From Actinomycetota bacterium (lineage in GTDB: Bacteria; Actinomycetota; Acidimicrobiia; Acidimicrobiales; JAJPHD01), in contig JAJPHD010000020.1 of the NCBI GenBank assembly GCA_021325455.1, forward strand, positions 1 through 64,000: a DNA stretch of 64,000 bases, written 5' to 3'. Positions 32,195-40,710 of the stretch are shown here, in pieces (within the stretch, counting starts at the first letter, position 1; each line of letters starts with the position of its first letter). Below the pieces are notes generated by a model. It worked only from the letters and a program-made list of their open reading frames with translations, was not told the DNA's origin and ran no database searches. The position numbers and the translations under genes are program-made.

Positions 32195-33081
32195 TGGCCG
32201 CCACTGACACCCTGGCCGCCCCCCCCAGGGCCGCCACCCGACCGACCCCAGCCATCCGGCGCCGCCGGCGGCCCGGCATCGGCAACGTGGTCTGGGGCGT
32301 GGTGGCCTGGCTGGTCGGCATCCTCTTCTTCTTCCCCGTGCTCTGGATGGTCCTCAGCTCCTTCAAGACGGAGGCTGCGGCCTACACCAACGTCCCGCAG
32401 TTCGTCTTCTCGCCCACTCTGGCCGAGTACCGCCATGTCTTCTCCAGCGGGGTGGGCAGCTACTTCCTCAACTCGGCCATCGCCACCGTGGTGTCCGTGG
32501 TGGCCGTCCTCCTCCTCGGCACGCCGGCCGCCTTCGCCCTGTCGCTGCGGCCCATCAAGAAGACGAGCGATGCCCTCTTCTTCTTCCTCAGCACCAAGAT
32601 GCTGCCGATCGTGGCGGCGATCATCCCCCTCTTCGTGGCAGCCGAGGCCGTGCACATGCTCGACAACGTGTGGACGCTGGTGATCCTGTACACGGCCATG
32701 AACCTTCCCATAGCCGTCTGGATGATGAGGTCGTTCCTCCTCGAGGTTCCAAGTGAGCTGCTGGAGGCGGCCGAGATGGACGGGGCCCGGCTGTGGCGCT
32801 CCCTCCGTGAGGTGATCCTTCCTGTGGTCTCTCCCGGCCTGGCCGCCACCGCCTTGATCTGCGCCATCTTCGCCTGGAACGAGTTCTTCTTCGCCGTCAA
32901 CATCACGGCCGCCCGGGCCGCGACCGTGCCCGTCTTCTTGGTCGGCTTCATCAGCTCGCAGGGCCTGTACTGGGCCCAGCTGGCAGCGGCCGCCACCATC
33001 GCCACCTTGCCGGTGGTGCTGGCGGGCTGGGTGGCCCAGCGCCAGCTGGTGAGGGGCCTGTCCTTCGGAGCCATCAAGTGA
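32194..33081 (+). CDS. ABC transporter permease, polyol type (MalG-like)
   Basis: A 295-residue permease with six helices, the MalG/UgpE-type partner of the preceding subunit. The N-terminus has LFFFPVLWMVLSSFK and the coupling loop reads EAAEMDGARLWRSLREVILP. ATG 32194 overlaps the previous stop as TGATG; the in-frame GTG just before it is less likely. The N-terminal 25 residues are Arg/Pro-rich and cytoplasmic. It ends 12 bases before the ATPase gene. Confidence 0.93.
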   Translation: MAATDTLAAPPRAATRPTPAIRRRRRPGIGNVVWGVVAWLVGILFFFPVLWMVLSSFKTEAAAYTNVPQFVFSPTLAEYRHVFSSGVGSYFLNSAIATVVSVVAVLLLGTPAAFALSLRPIKKTSDALFFFLSTKMLPIVAAIIPLFVAAEAVHMLDNVWTLVILYTAMNLPIAVWMMRSFLLEVPSELLEAAEMDGARLWRSLREVILPVVSPGLAATALICAIFAWNEFFFAVNITAARAATVPVFLVGFISSQGLYWAQLAAAATIATLPVVLAGWVAQRQLVRGLSFGAIK

Positions 33082-33093
33082 TCGGGAGGAGCT

Positions 33094-34167
33094 GTGGCTG
33101 ACGTCTGCTACGACGAGGCGACCTGCATCTACGCCGGGGCCGACCGGCCGGCGGTGGACGCCTTGAACCTCGACATCAAGGACGGGGAGTTCGTGGTGCT
33201 GGTAGGCCCGTCGGGGTCCGGGAAGAGCACCGCCCTGCGGATGCTCGCCGGCCTGGAGGAGATCGATGCGGGCTCCATACGCATAGGCGGGCGGGACATG
33301 GTGGGCGTGCCCTCCCGGGACCGGGACATTGCCATGGTGTTCCAGAACTATGCCCTCTACCCCAACAAGACCGTGGCCGAGAACATGGGGTTCTCCCTCA
33401 AGATGCACGGGGTGAGCAAGGAGGAGCGCCAGCGGCGGGTCCGGGAGGCAGCCAGGCTGCTGGACCTGGAGCCCCTGCTGGGGCGCAAGCCGAAGCACCT
33501 CTCGGGCGGCCAACGTCAGCGGGTGGCCATGGGGCGGGCCATCGTGCGGGAACCCCAGGTATTTTGCATGGACGAGCCGCTCTCGAACCTGGACGCCAAG
33601 CTGCGCGTCCAGACCCGCACGCAGATCGCCGCCCTCCAGCGCCGCCTCGGCGTCACCACCGTGTACGTGACCCACGACCAGGTGGAGGCCATGACGATGG
33701 GCGACCGGGTGGCGGTGCTGCGCGACGGTCGTCTGCAGCAGTTCGCCACGCCGGGCGAGCTCTATGACCGGCCGGTCAACCTGTTCGTGGCCGGCTTCAT
33801 CGGCTCGCCGGCGATGAACCAGCTCAACGTGGATGTCGACGCCGGTGCGCTGCGCGTGGGCGAGACCGTCGTGCCGCTGTCGGCTGCCCAGGCCACGGCC
33901 GTGGCCGGTCTGTCCCGGGTCACCCTGGGCGTGCGCCCCGAGCACCTCTCGGTCGGCGGAGGCGAGCTCAAGCTCCAGGTCGACCTGGTGGAGGAGCTGG
34001 GGAGCGACTCCTATGTCTACGGGCACCTGGTGGCCGAGCCGGATACGAGCCTGGTGGCCCGGGCGGGGCGGGGCCGATTCCGCATGGGCGAGACGGTGGG
34101 CATCGGCTTCGACCCCGGCCAGCTCCACCTGTTCCACCCTGACAGCGGCGAGCGGCTCGGACCGTGA
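33094..34167 (+). CDS. ABC transporter ATPase (MalK/UgpC/SmoK-like)
   Basis: A 357-residue ATPase. Walker A GPSGSGKST is at residues 38-46, the Q-loop at FQNYALYP, the signature LSGGQ at 136-140, Walker B VFCMDEP at 156-162, and the H-loop at THDQ. A C-terminal OB-fold regulatory region (about 240-355) is typical of carbohydrate importers. It powers uptake with the two permeases. The start is GTG 33094 after GGGAGGAG, and the stop overlaps the xylulokinase GTG as GTGA. Confidence 0.94.
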   Translation: MADVCYDEATCIYAGADRPAVDALNLDIKDGEFVVLVGPSGSGKSTALRMLAGLEEIDAGSIRIGGRDMVGVPSRDRDIAMVFQNYALYPNKTVAENMGFSLKMHGVSKEERQRRVREAARLLDLEPLLGRKPKHLSGGQRQRVAMGRAIVREPQVFCMDEPLSNLDAKLRVQTRTQIAALQRRLGVTTVYVTHDQVEAMTMGDRVAVLRDGRLQQFATPGELYDRPVNLFVAGFIGSPAMNQLNVDVDAGALRVGETVVPLSAAQATAVAGLSRVTLGVRPEHLSVGGGELKLQVDLVEELGSDSYVYGHLVAEPDTSLVARAGRGRFRMGETVGIGFDPGQLHLFHPDSGERLGP

Positions 34168-35624
34168 GCCTGGTCGCCGGCATCGACTGCTCCACCCAGG
34201 CCACCAAGGTCCTCGTCGTCGACCAGGACGACGGCACCGTGGTGGCCCGCGGCGCCGCCTCCCATCAGGTGAGCGGCACGGGCGGCGTTCGCGAGACAGA
34301 TCCCCAGGTATGGGAGGGCGCTCTCGCCGAGGCCCTGGCGGCAACGGGGCATGCCGGGGACCTGCGGGCGGTGGCGGTGGCGGCCCAGCAGCACGGCTTG
34401 GTGATCGTGGACCGCTCGGGCTGCCCCCTGCGCCCGGCCGTGCTGTGGAACGACACCCGCAGCGCCCCCCAGGCCCATAGCCTGGTGGAGGCCCTGGGAG
34501 GCCCGGCGGCCAGCGCCACGAAGGTGGGCTCCGTGCTGACCGCCGCCTTCACGGTGACCACCTGGGCCTGGCTGCGAGATACCGACCCCGGCCTGGTGGC
34601 GGCCACCAGGGGCGTACGGCTCCCCCACGACCACCTCACGGCGCTGCTCACCGGTGCGGCCGTCACCGACCGCAGTGACGCCTCGGGCACCGGCTGGTGG
34701 AGCCCCTCCGAGGAGCGTTACGCCACCGAGGTGCTGGAGCTGCCCGAGGTGCAGCTGGACCCGGCCCTGCTGCCCGAGGTGCTGGGGCCCCAACAGGCAG
34801 CCGGAGCCGTCACGGCCGAGGCCGCCAAGCGCTTCGGGCTCGAGGAGGGGGTCCTCGTCGCTGCCGGCGCCGGCGACAACGCCGCTGCCGCCTTGGCCCT
34901 CGGCCTGGCTCCCGGGGAGGTGGCCCTGTCCCTCGGCACGTCGGGCACCACCTTCGCTCCGGCTGACCGGCCCAGCGCAGATCCCACCGGTGTCGTGGCC
35001 GGGTTCGCCGGGGCAGATGGTCGCTACCTGCCGCTCACCTGCACCCTCAATGCCACCCTGGCCGTGGACCGGGTGGCGGGATGGCTGGGCATCGGGCGCG
35101 ACGAGGTTGAGCCGGCTGGGGGGGTGGTCTGCCTGCCCTGGCTCGACGGGGAGCGGACCCCCAACCTGCCCGGGGCGAGCGGGACCTTCTGGGGCCTGCG
35201 GCACGACACCAGCCGGGGCGCCATCCTCCAGGCCGTCTATGACGGGGTGGTGGCCACCCTGCTCGCCGGCGCCGCCGAGCTGGCCCGCTGGACCCCCTGC
35301 CGGCGGATCGGGACCCTGGTGCTGATCGGCGGGGGCGCCCGGGGCCACAACTGGCGCCAGACCGTACGGAGGCTCTCCGGCCTACCCGTCCGGGTCCCCG
35401 AGTGTGCGGAGCCAGTCGCATACGGCGCAGCGGTGCAGGCGGCGGCGGTGGGATCGGGGCGTCCGCCTGCGGAGGTGGCCCGCGCCTGGAGGGCAGGTGA
35501 CGGCCCGACCCTGGAGCCGGTCCCGCCGGACGAGGATGCCCTGCACCGCATCGCCGCCTGGCGCGAGATGGTGACGGCCCTCGAGCTCCGGCGCTCGCCG
35601 CTGCCCGGCTCGACCGCAACTTGA
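34164..35624 (+). CDS. xylB: Xylulokinase (FGGY carbohydrate kinase)
   Basis: A 486-residue FGGY kinase. It begins LVAGIDCSTQATKVLVVD, the phosphate-1 motif. An AAGAGDNAAAALALG block and the LSLGTSGTT phosphate-2 motif follow, and the adenosine-binding LIGGGARGHNWRQ comes near the C-terminus. The AVAAQQHGLV and WNDTRS segments favour D-xylulose over glycerol or gluconate. Phosphorylation of xylulose would follow oxidation of xylitol or D-arabitol by the dehydrogenase encoded next. Translation is coupled to the ATPase gene. Confidence 0.9.
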   Translation: MSLVAGIDCSTQATKVLVVDQDDGTVVARGAASHQVSGTGGVRETDPQVWEGALAEALAATGHAGDLRAVAVAAQQHGLVIVDRSGCPLRPAVLWNDTRSAPQAHSLVEALGGPAASATKVGSVLTAAFTVTTWAWLRDTDPGLVAATRGVRLPHDHLTALLTGAAVTDRSDASGTGWWSPSEERYATEVLELPEVQLDPALLPEVLGPQQAAGAVTAEAAKRFGLEEGVLVAAGAGDNAAAALALGLAPGEVALSLGTSGTTFAPADRPSADPTGVVAGFAGADGRYLPLTCTLNATLAVDRVAGWLGIGRDEVEPAGGVVCLPWLDGERTPNLPGASGTFWGLRHDTSRGAILQAVYDGVVATLLAGAAELARWTPCRRIGTLVLIGGGARGHNWRQTVRRLSGLPVRVPECAEPVAYGAAVQAAAVGSGRPPAEVARAWRAGDGPTLEPVPPDEDALHRIAAWREMVTALELRRSPLPGSTAT

Positions 35625-35640
35625 GCCAAGGAGGTGTTCG

Positions 35641-36675
35641 ATGCAAGCGGTGGTGCTTGACAAGCCGGGGTCGATCCGGGTGGCCGAGGTCGACGACCCG
35701 GCCCCGGATCACGGCGAGCTGGTGGTGGAGGTGGGGGCATGCGGCATCTGCGGCACGGACCTGCACATAGCCGACGGCGAGTTCCCTCCCACGCCCTATC
35801 CGATCATCCCGGGCCACGAGTTCTCGGGAACGGTCGTGGCCCTGGGGCCCGGTGTCCCGGGGAAGGGATCCGGGCCGAGGGTGGCCATCGGGGACCGGGT
35901 GGCCGTAGACCCGTCACTGTTCTGCGGACGGTGCCCTCCGTGCCGGGCCGGCCGCGGGAACCTGTGCCAATACTGGAACGCCATCGGCGACACGGTGAAC
36001 GGGGCCTTCGCCCAGTACGTAGCCGTCCCGGCCGCCAACGCCTACAGAATCCCCGACCACCTGAGCTACCAGCAGGGAGCCCTCATCGAGCCGCTGTCCT
36101 GCGCCGTCCACGGTCTGCGCCGCCTGGGCCCGGTGGTCGGCGAAGCCGTGCTGGTGGTGGGGGCAGGCACCATGGGCCTCCTCCTCCAGCAGCTCCTGGC
36201 CCGGGCCGGCGCCGCCTCGGTCACCGTGGTGGACCGCAAGGCCAGCCGCCTCGATACCGCCTCGCAGCTGGGGGCCACCGCAGTGGCCACCGACCTGTCC
36301 GAACTTGCCGGCGAGCGCTACGGGGTCGCCGTTGACGCCACGGGGTCCCCGACTGCCATCGAGGCCGCCTTCGCCGCCTTGGCCCGGGGCGGGCGGCTGA
36401 TGGTGTTCGGCGTCTCCCCCCAGGAGGCCAGCGTGAGGCTGTCCCCCTTCCGCATCTACAACGACGAGATCACCATCGTCGGCTCGATGGCGGTCCTGCA
36501 CAGCTTCGGGGAGGCGGTGAGCTTGATGGCGTCGGGAGCGGTGAGCACGGATCCCATACTCGGCCCGCCACTCCCCCTCGACCGCTGGCCCGAGGCCCTG
36601 GAGCGGGTGCGCCGGGGCGAGGGCACCAAGATCCAGGTCGTCCCGGCCGGTTCAACCGGAGGGCCCGGCCACTGA
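35641..36675 (+). CDS. Zinc-dependent polyol dehydrogenase
   Basis: A 344-residue medium-chain dehydrogenase of the sorbitol/threonine/xylitol dehydrogenase type. The catalytic zinc site has CGICGTDLHIADGEF and PGHEFSG. The structural zinc lobe shows CGRCPPCRAGRGNLC. The Rossmann motif GAGTMGLL is near residue 176 and an Asp (VVDRK) at the end of strand 2 favours NAD. It would oxidise the imported sugar alcohol to a ketose, which the adjacent xylulokinase phosphorylates. ATG 35641 follows AAGGAGG, and it is the last gene of the operon. Confidence 0.88.
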   Translation: MQAVVLDKPGSIRVAEVDDPAPDHGELVVEVGACGICGTDLHIADGEFPPTPYPIIPGHEFSGTVVALGPGVPGKGSGPRVAIGDRVAVDPSLFCGRCPPCRAGRGNLCQYWNAIGDTVNGAFAQYVAVPAANAYRIPDHLSYQQGALIEPLSCAVHGLRRLGPVVGEAVLVVGAGTMGLLLQQLLARAGAASVTVVDRKASRLDTASQLGATAVATDLSELAGERYGVAVDATGSPTAIEAAFAALARGGRLMVFGVSPQEASVRLSPFRIYNDEITIVGSMAVLHSFGEAVSLMASGAVSTDPILGPPLPLDRWPEALERVRRGEGTKIQVVPAGSTGGPGH

Positions 36676-36765
36676 GCCCCCTCCCCCCTGGCTCCCAAAC
36701 GGGCCCGAGCCGACCGCTCGCACCTGCACCACGCTCACGCGCCAACAGGATTCGGCTAACTCCTA

Positions 36766-37305
36766 CTAGCTAGATGACCGGGCCGCCTCGCGAGGGGTGC
36801 CCCGGCCCTCGGGGCCCTGGGACAGCTGGCTCTGCATGGCTGAAAGCACGGCCCCAAGGTCCACCTCCGGCCTGGCAGCGAGCTCGGGGAGGATCAGGTC
36901 GTTCTCCTTGCCCGCATGGAGGGCGAAGACGGCGGCGAGGGCCCGTGCCTGGGACACCCCTCTCACCCCCACCTTCCCGACCAGAGCCGCCGTCTGGCCC
37001 CGCAGCCAGGCGTGCTCACCGACCATGGCCTGAACGAGGGGGTCGAGGCCGGCCCTTCGGGCCAGCCCGTAGAGGGAGGCCTCCTCGGCCGCAGCATGGG
37101 GGAGGACCTCCCGGTCCAGGTACGAGACGACCGCCTTCAGCTCCCCCCCGGCATCACTGCCCGATGCCACCTCCTCCTCTGCCCTCCCCACCAGCTCGTC
37201 CAGCCCGGCCACCAGGCCGGCGTGGTGGGCCACCATTGCCGCCCGGACCTCATCGTTGGCCTTGGTTGGCTCCCTCCCCCCATCGGGCTCGTCTACCGTG
37301 CTCAT
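36766..37305 (-). CDS. Hemerythrin-domain protein
   Basis: A 179-residue protein with a four-helix hemerythrin HHE fold. Candidate di-iron ligands are His27/His28, His70 and Glu74 (PHAAAEE), His98 (GEHAW), and His130 and Glu134 (FALHAGKEND). Bacterial proteins of this size bind oxygen, nitric oxide or peroxide and are often under Rrf2- or NsrR-type control. ATG 37305 follows AAGGAGAGG. An A+T-rich 22-base palindrome stands 25 bases upstream of the start, so the gene is probably tightly regulated. Confidence 0.88.
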   Translation of the reverse strand: MSTVDEPDGGREPTKANDEVRAAMVAHHAGLVAGLDELVGRAEEEVASGSDAGGELKAVVSYLDREVLPHAAAEEASLYGLARRAGLDPLVQAMVGEHAWLRGQTAALVGKVGVRGVSQARALAAVFALHAGKENDLILPELAARPEVDLGAVLSAMQSQLSQGPEGRGTPREAARSSS

Positions 37306-37329
37306 GACCTCTCCTTCCGGCTCCAGCCT

Positions 37330-37351
37330 AAATCTAGGCTAGACTAGATTT
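37330..37351. promoter_or_regulatory. Palindromic operator upstream of the hemerythrin gene
   Basis: AAATCTAG (37330-37337) and CTAGATTT (37344-37351) form a perfect inverted repeat around GCTAGA, ending about 25 bases upstream of the hemerythrin ATG. It stands out as A+T-rich in a G+C-rich region. Dimensions fit a dimeric winged-helix repressor such as an Rrf2-family sensor. Identity of the regulator is inferred, not shown. Confidence 0.65.
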
Positions 37352-37394
37352 ACTAGCGGGACAAGTGCCTCCCCCAGGCCCCGCGGCGGTCCCG

Positions 37395-38369
37395 TCATCC
37401 TCGGCTCAGCAAGGCCCGGCAGCGCTGGCGCAGCAGTTGCTCGGCCCCCTCGCCCAATCTGCGGACCACCTCGGCAGCCGGCCTGGACTCGCTCACCAGG
37501 CCCACGGCCTGGCCGGCGTAGATGTAGGCCACGTCGTAGTCGGCCTCCCTCTTCGCCTCCATGAGCTGGGCCCCGGCGTCCGAGTCGGCGGCCAGCTCCC
37601 GCTCGCGCCCATGCCATGCATCGGTGAAGCGGTTGCGAAGGGCGCGGCCCGGGAAGCCCGGTGGCCAGGGGATCCCCTGGGCCACATCGAACACCGAGGT
37701 GCGCACGGTGTCAGTCTCACGGGCGGAGATCACCCTCTGGCGGGCCTCGGGCCGGTTGGCCGCCTCCGGGCTGGCCAGCAGGCAGGTCCCCACCCAGGCG
37801 CCGGCAGCACCTGCGGCCAGCACCGCCGCCACCCCTCGGGGGCTGCCGATCCCCCCGGCAGCGAGGACCGGCAGCCGGAGGGACTCGACCAGCAGCTGGA
37901 GCAGGGGCAGGGTCCCCACTTCCCCGGCGTGCCCTCCGGCGTCGGCGCCCTGGGCCACGACCAGGTCCACGCCGGAACGCTCCGCCTCCTCGGCGCTGGC
38001 CAGGTCGGGGACCTGGGCCGCCGCCAGGATGCCTGCGTCATGGAGGGCGCCGACGTAGGGGCCCGGAGGCCCGAAGGACACGGACACCAGCCGGGGCCGG
38101 GAGGCGATGGTCGCCTGCAGGAGGTCCGGCCGATCCTCGAGGGCCCAGGCCATGAGGCCCACCCCGAACGGGAGCCGGCCGGCGTCGCTGGCGATGGCGC
38201 CCTCGCGCTCCACCATCTCGGCGGCGTCGGTGCTGCCCACCCCCACCATCCCCAGGCCACCGCCCTCGCTCACGGCCCTGGCCAGGGCTCCGTGGGCCAC
38301 CCCGGCCATGGGGGCGCCCACGATGGGGTAGCGGATCCCCAGGCGCTCGGTCAGCTCGGTGGTAAGCAT
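37395..38369 (-). CDS. Nitronate monooxygenase
   Basis: A 324-residue FMN-dependent TIM-barrel enzyme. It starts with LGIRYPIVGAPMAGVA, contains the active-site AQGADAGGHAG segment with His147, and has GGIGSPRGVAAVLAAGA and GTCLLASPEA phosphate-binding regions typical of nitronate monooxygenase/2-nitropropane dioxygenase. It would oxidise nitronates such as propionate-3-nitronate; related enoyl reductases (FabK) share the fold but this lacks their typical context. The gene is upstream of and co-directional with the hemerythrin gene. Confidence 0.9.
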   Translation of the reverse strand: MLTTELTERLGIRYPIVGAPMAGVAHGALARAVSEGGGLGMVGVGSTDAAEMVEREGAIASDAGRLPFGVGLMAWALEDRPDLLQATIASRPRLVSVSFGPPGPYVGALHDAGILAAAQVPDLASAEEAERSGVDLVVAQGADAGGHAGEVGTLPLLQLLVESLRLPVLAAGGIGSPRGVAAVLAAGAAGAWVGTCLLASPEAANRPEARQRVISARETDTVRTSVFDVAQGIPWPPGFPGRALRNRFTDAWHGRERELAADSDAGAQLMEAKREADYDVAYIYAGQAVGLVSESRPAAEVVRRLGEGAEQLLRQRCRALLSRG

Positions 38370-38469
38370 GGGATCACCTCGCTCGTAGGTGGACGTCCTG
38401 CCTCCATCCTGCCCCCGACGGGCCCCGTCCAGCGCCTGGCCCCGCCGCCCTCCTCAGGCCTGCCCGCCC

Positions 38470-39453
38470 TCAACCCCCCTTGGCCAGGAGGCGCGTGCCG
38501 TGGCGCCCCTCCAGGGCGGCGGTGACCTTGGCGGCGGAGGTGATGACCGCAACCTCCCCCCCATGGCGGAGGAAGCGGACGGCGGCAGACACCTTGGGAC
38601 CCATGCTGCCGGAGCGGAACTGCCCCTCGGCCAGGTGCGCCTCCGCCTCCTCGGCGGTCATCTCCGCAACGGGCCGCTCCTCGGGGGTCCCGAAGCCCAG
38701 CGAGACCTGGTCCACGTCCGTGACCAGCACCAGCGCCACCGCCCCGAGCGAGGTGGCCAGCCGCTCGGCAGCCAGGTCCTTGTCGATGACGGCCTCGACC
38801 CCGCTCAGCCCCTGCCCCTCCCGCACCACCGGGACACCGCCCCCGCCCGCCGCCAGCACCAGGTAGCCGGCGCTCACCAGGAGCCCGATGGCCTCCGCCT
38901 CCACGATCTCGAGGGGATCGGGCGACACCACCACCCGGCGCCAACCCCCCGGGGGCAGGTGCTGGACCGTCCATCCCTTCTCGGCAGCCAGGCGGCGGGC
39001 CCGCTCGGGAGGAAAGTAGGGGCCGATGGGCTTGCTGGGTGAGGCAAAGGCGGCATCGGCGGGATCCACGACCACGTGGGTGACCACCGGGACGACCCGG
39101 CCCTGCAGGTCAGCTCCCACTTGCCACAGGGCCAGCTCGAGCAGGCTCCCCAGCTGGCCCTGGGTCATGGCCCCCAGGGCGAACAAGGGCTGGGGCGGCA
39201 CCAGGCGGGCTCCTTCCTCCTGCTGGATGGCCAGGGACCCCACCTGGGGGCCGTTCCCGTGCACCACCGCCAGCCGGTAGCCGGCTGCGTCGAGGCCGGC
39301 CAGGGCCCGGGCCATCGGCAGGGCATTGGCCATCTGCTCCTCGAAGCGGCCCGCCTCCCCCGCCCGGGCCAGGGCGTTCCCGCCGATGGCCACGACCGCC
39401 GTGGGGCGGGGAACCCCGGTCCGCTCATCGTTGCCTACCGGGCCTTCCGCCAT
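38470..39453 (-). CDS. arcC: Carbamate kinase
   Basis: A 327-residue amino-acid-kinase-fold protein. VVAIGGNAL follows a 20-residue extension, AVVHGNGPQVG and ALGAMTQGQLG match carbamate kinase, and the later VEAVIDKDLAAERLA and FRSGSMGPKVSAAVRFL segments are conserved. The enzyme interconverts carbamoyl phosphate plus ADP with carbamate plus ATP. No arginine deiminase or ornithine transcarbamylase gene is adjacent. ATG 39453 is used; it overlaps the end of the cation transporter gene by 19 bases, suggesting co-transcription. Confidence 0.93.
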   Translation of the reverse strand: MAEGPVGNDERTGVPRPTAVVAIGGNALARAGEAGRFEEQMANALPMARALAGLDAAGYRLAVVHGNGPQVGSLAIQQEEGARLVPPQPLFALGAMTQGQLGSLLELALWQVGADLQGRVVPVVTHVVVDPADAAFASPSKPIGPYFPPERARRLAAEKGWTVQHLPPGGWRRVVVSPDPLEIVEAEAIGLLVSAGYLVLAAGGGGVPVVREGQGLSGVEAVIDKDLAAERLATSLGAVALVLVTDVDQVSLGFGTPEERPVAEMTAEEAEAHLAEGQFRSGSMGPKVSAAVRFLRHGGEVAVITSAAKVTAALEGRHGTRLLAKGG

Positions 39454-40085
39454 CCCTCGACCCCCTCCCTCATGGCCACCACCGCCACGACAAGGGCGGC
39501 GGTGGCGTCCGCCCACCACCATCCCACCACGAGGTCGAGCACCAGAGCCAGCAGCACGCCACCGGCCAGCGCCGCGTCCAGGAGGGTCATGGTGGCGTTG
39601 GCCAGCAAGGGGGGGCTCGGGAGGGCCAGCCCCACCCGGCGCTTGGCCCGGGCCAGGCAGGCCATGGCCACCACCGTCAGGGCCAGGACCGCGATACCGG
39701 CCGGCGAGCGGGCAGGGTGGGACCCCGTGACGATCCCCCGGCTGCCCGCAGCGGCCAGGTATAGGCCGAGCGCCCCAAAGGCCCCTGCCACCAGGCGCTC
39801 AGCCCTCCGGCTCCCACCCCCCGCCGGGCCGCCCAGGTGCCAGATGACCACCAGCGAGGCGAAGACCTCCACCAGCGAGTCCAGGCCAAAGGCCACCAGG
39901 GCCAGCGAGTTGGCCAGGAAGCCGAGGGACAGGGTCGCCACCACCTCCCCGGCGTTCCAGGCGGTGGTGACGAGCTCGAGGTGCCGGCCCCGCCGTCGCA
40001 ACCGCCGCTGGTCAGGTGGGCGAGGAAGGGGGCACTGGGTTCGGGGCCGTTCGGCCTGGGCCGCCGCTGCTGCCGCCATCGACAT
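39435..40085 (-). CDS. Short cation diffusion facilitator-like transporter
   Basis: A 216-residue membrane protein with about five hydrophobic helices. The helix LALVAFGLDSLVEVFASLVV carries an Asp and a Glu, and a later WWWADATAALVVAVVA segment holds another Asp, resembling the metal-binding helices of CDF transporters. It lacks the usual C-terminal cytoplasmic dimerisation domain, as in other short actinobacterial members. The metal is unknown. Its 3' end overlaps the carbamate kinase gene. The Arg-rich N-terminus up to residue 35 is cytoplasmic. Confidence 0.72.
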   Translation of the reverse strand: MSMAAAAAAQAERPRTQCPLPRPPDQRRLRRRGRHLELVTTAWNAGEVVATLSLGFLANSLALVAFGLDSLVEVFASLVVIWHLGGPAGGGSRRAERLVAGAFGALGLYLAAAGSRGIVTGSHPARSPAGIAVLALTVVAMACLARAKRRVGLALPSPPLLANATMTLLDAALAGGVLLALVLDLVVGWWWADATAALVVAVVAMREGVEGWRKAR

Positions 40086-40232
40086 CCTCCTCTCGCCGGT
40101 CCGGGCGCAGGGCCTCCGACCGGCACGAACTGCTTCGGTGCCATGTCGAAGGTCTCGCCCACCTGGCGGCGGCCAGGCCCAGCGACCGGGGACTGGCTCG
40201 GTCCCAGCATGTCGATCGGCTGGAGGGAGGGG

Positions 40233-40688
40233 CTACTCCCCTTCGTTGCCCATACTAGCCCCCGACGATCGGAGGGTGGTGCGGGGGCTCTCGGGGCGGA
40301 GCTCGATGTCGACGATGTTCACGGCCACCACGGAGGCCAGGCCGGCGTGGGACCGCACCTGGGCCCTCACCTCCTCCTGTACCGCCCTTCCCACCTCGAG
40401 GCACGGATAGCCGAGGCGGGTCACCACATCCAGCTCGATGCGGGCCACCTGCCCGTCCACCTCCACCCTCACTCCCTCGGCAGAGGCCTCCTTCGGCCGG
40501 TCCTGGAGCTGGTCCCTCACCCGGCCGGCCAACAGGGCCACCGCCTGGCTGAGGCGGGACCGCAAGGCCACCACCCCGGGCACCCGCCCCGCGTAGTGGG
40601 CGGCCACCTTGGCCACCACCTGGTCCGAGACCCTCACCCCCACCGGGGGGCCGGAAGGGGCCGGGGGACCGGGCTCGGTGTCCCTCAC
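40233..40688 (-). CDS. Asp23/Gls24 family envelope stress protein
   Basis: A 151-residue Asp23-family protein. Residues about 20-135 contain the domain, with VRVSDQVVAKVAAHYAGRV, then a GVRVEVDGQVARIELDVV strand pair, a LEVGRAVQEEVRAQVRSHAG helix, and VVAVNIVDIEL. In Staphylococcus, Asp23 is tethered to the membrane by AmaP, and a homologue of AmaP is encoded about 3 kb away. The frame is open to 40757, but that stretch overlaps the upstream gene. GTG 40688 with GGGGG upstream is preferred. Last gene of the leftward sigma-factor operon. Confidence 0.85.
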   Translation of the reverse strand: MRDTEPGPPAPSGPPVGVRVSDQVVAKVAAHYAGRVPGVVALRSRLSQAVALLAGRVRDQLQDRPKEASAEGVRVEVDGQVARIELDVVTRLGYPCLEVGRAVQEEVRAQVRSHAGLASVVAVNIVDIELRPESPRTTLRSSGASMGNEGE

Positions 40689-40710
40689 CGTACGACCCCC
40701 GAGGACAGCC

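Noticed and set aside
32053-34344. 763-codon minus-strand frame under the permease and ATPase genes
   Set aside because: The sense-strand genes have all expected motifs; the antisense product is low complexity in His, Gly, Val and Gln.
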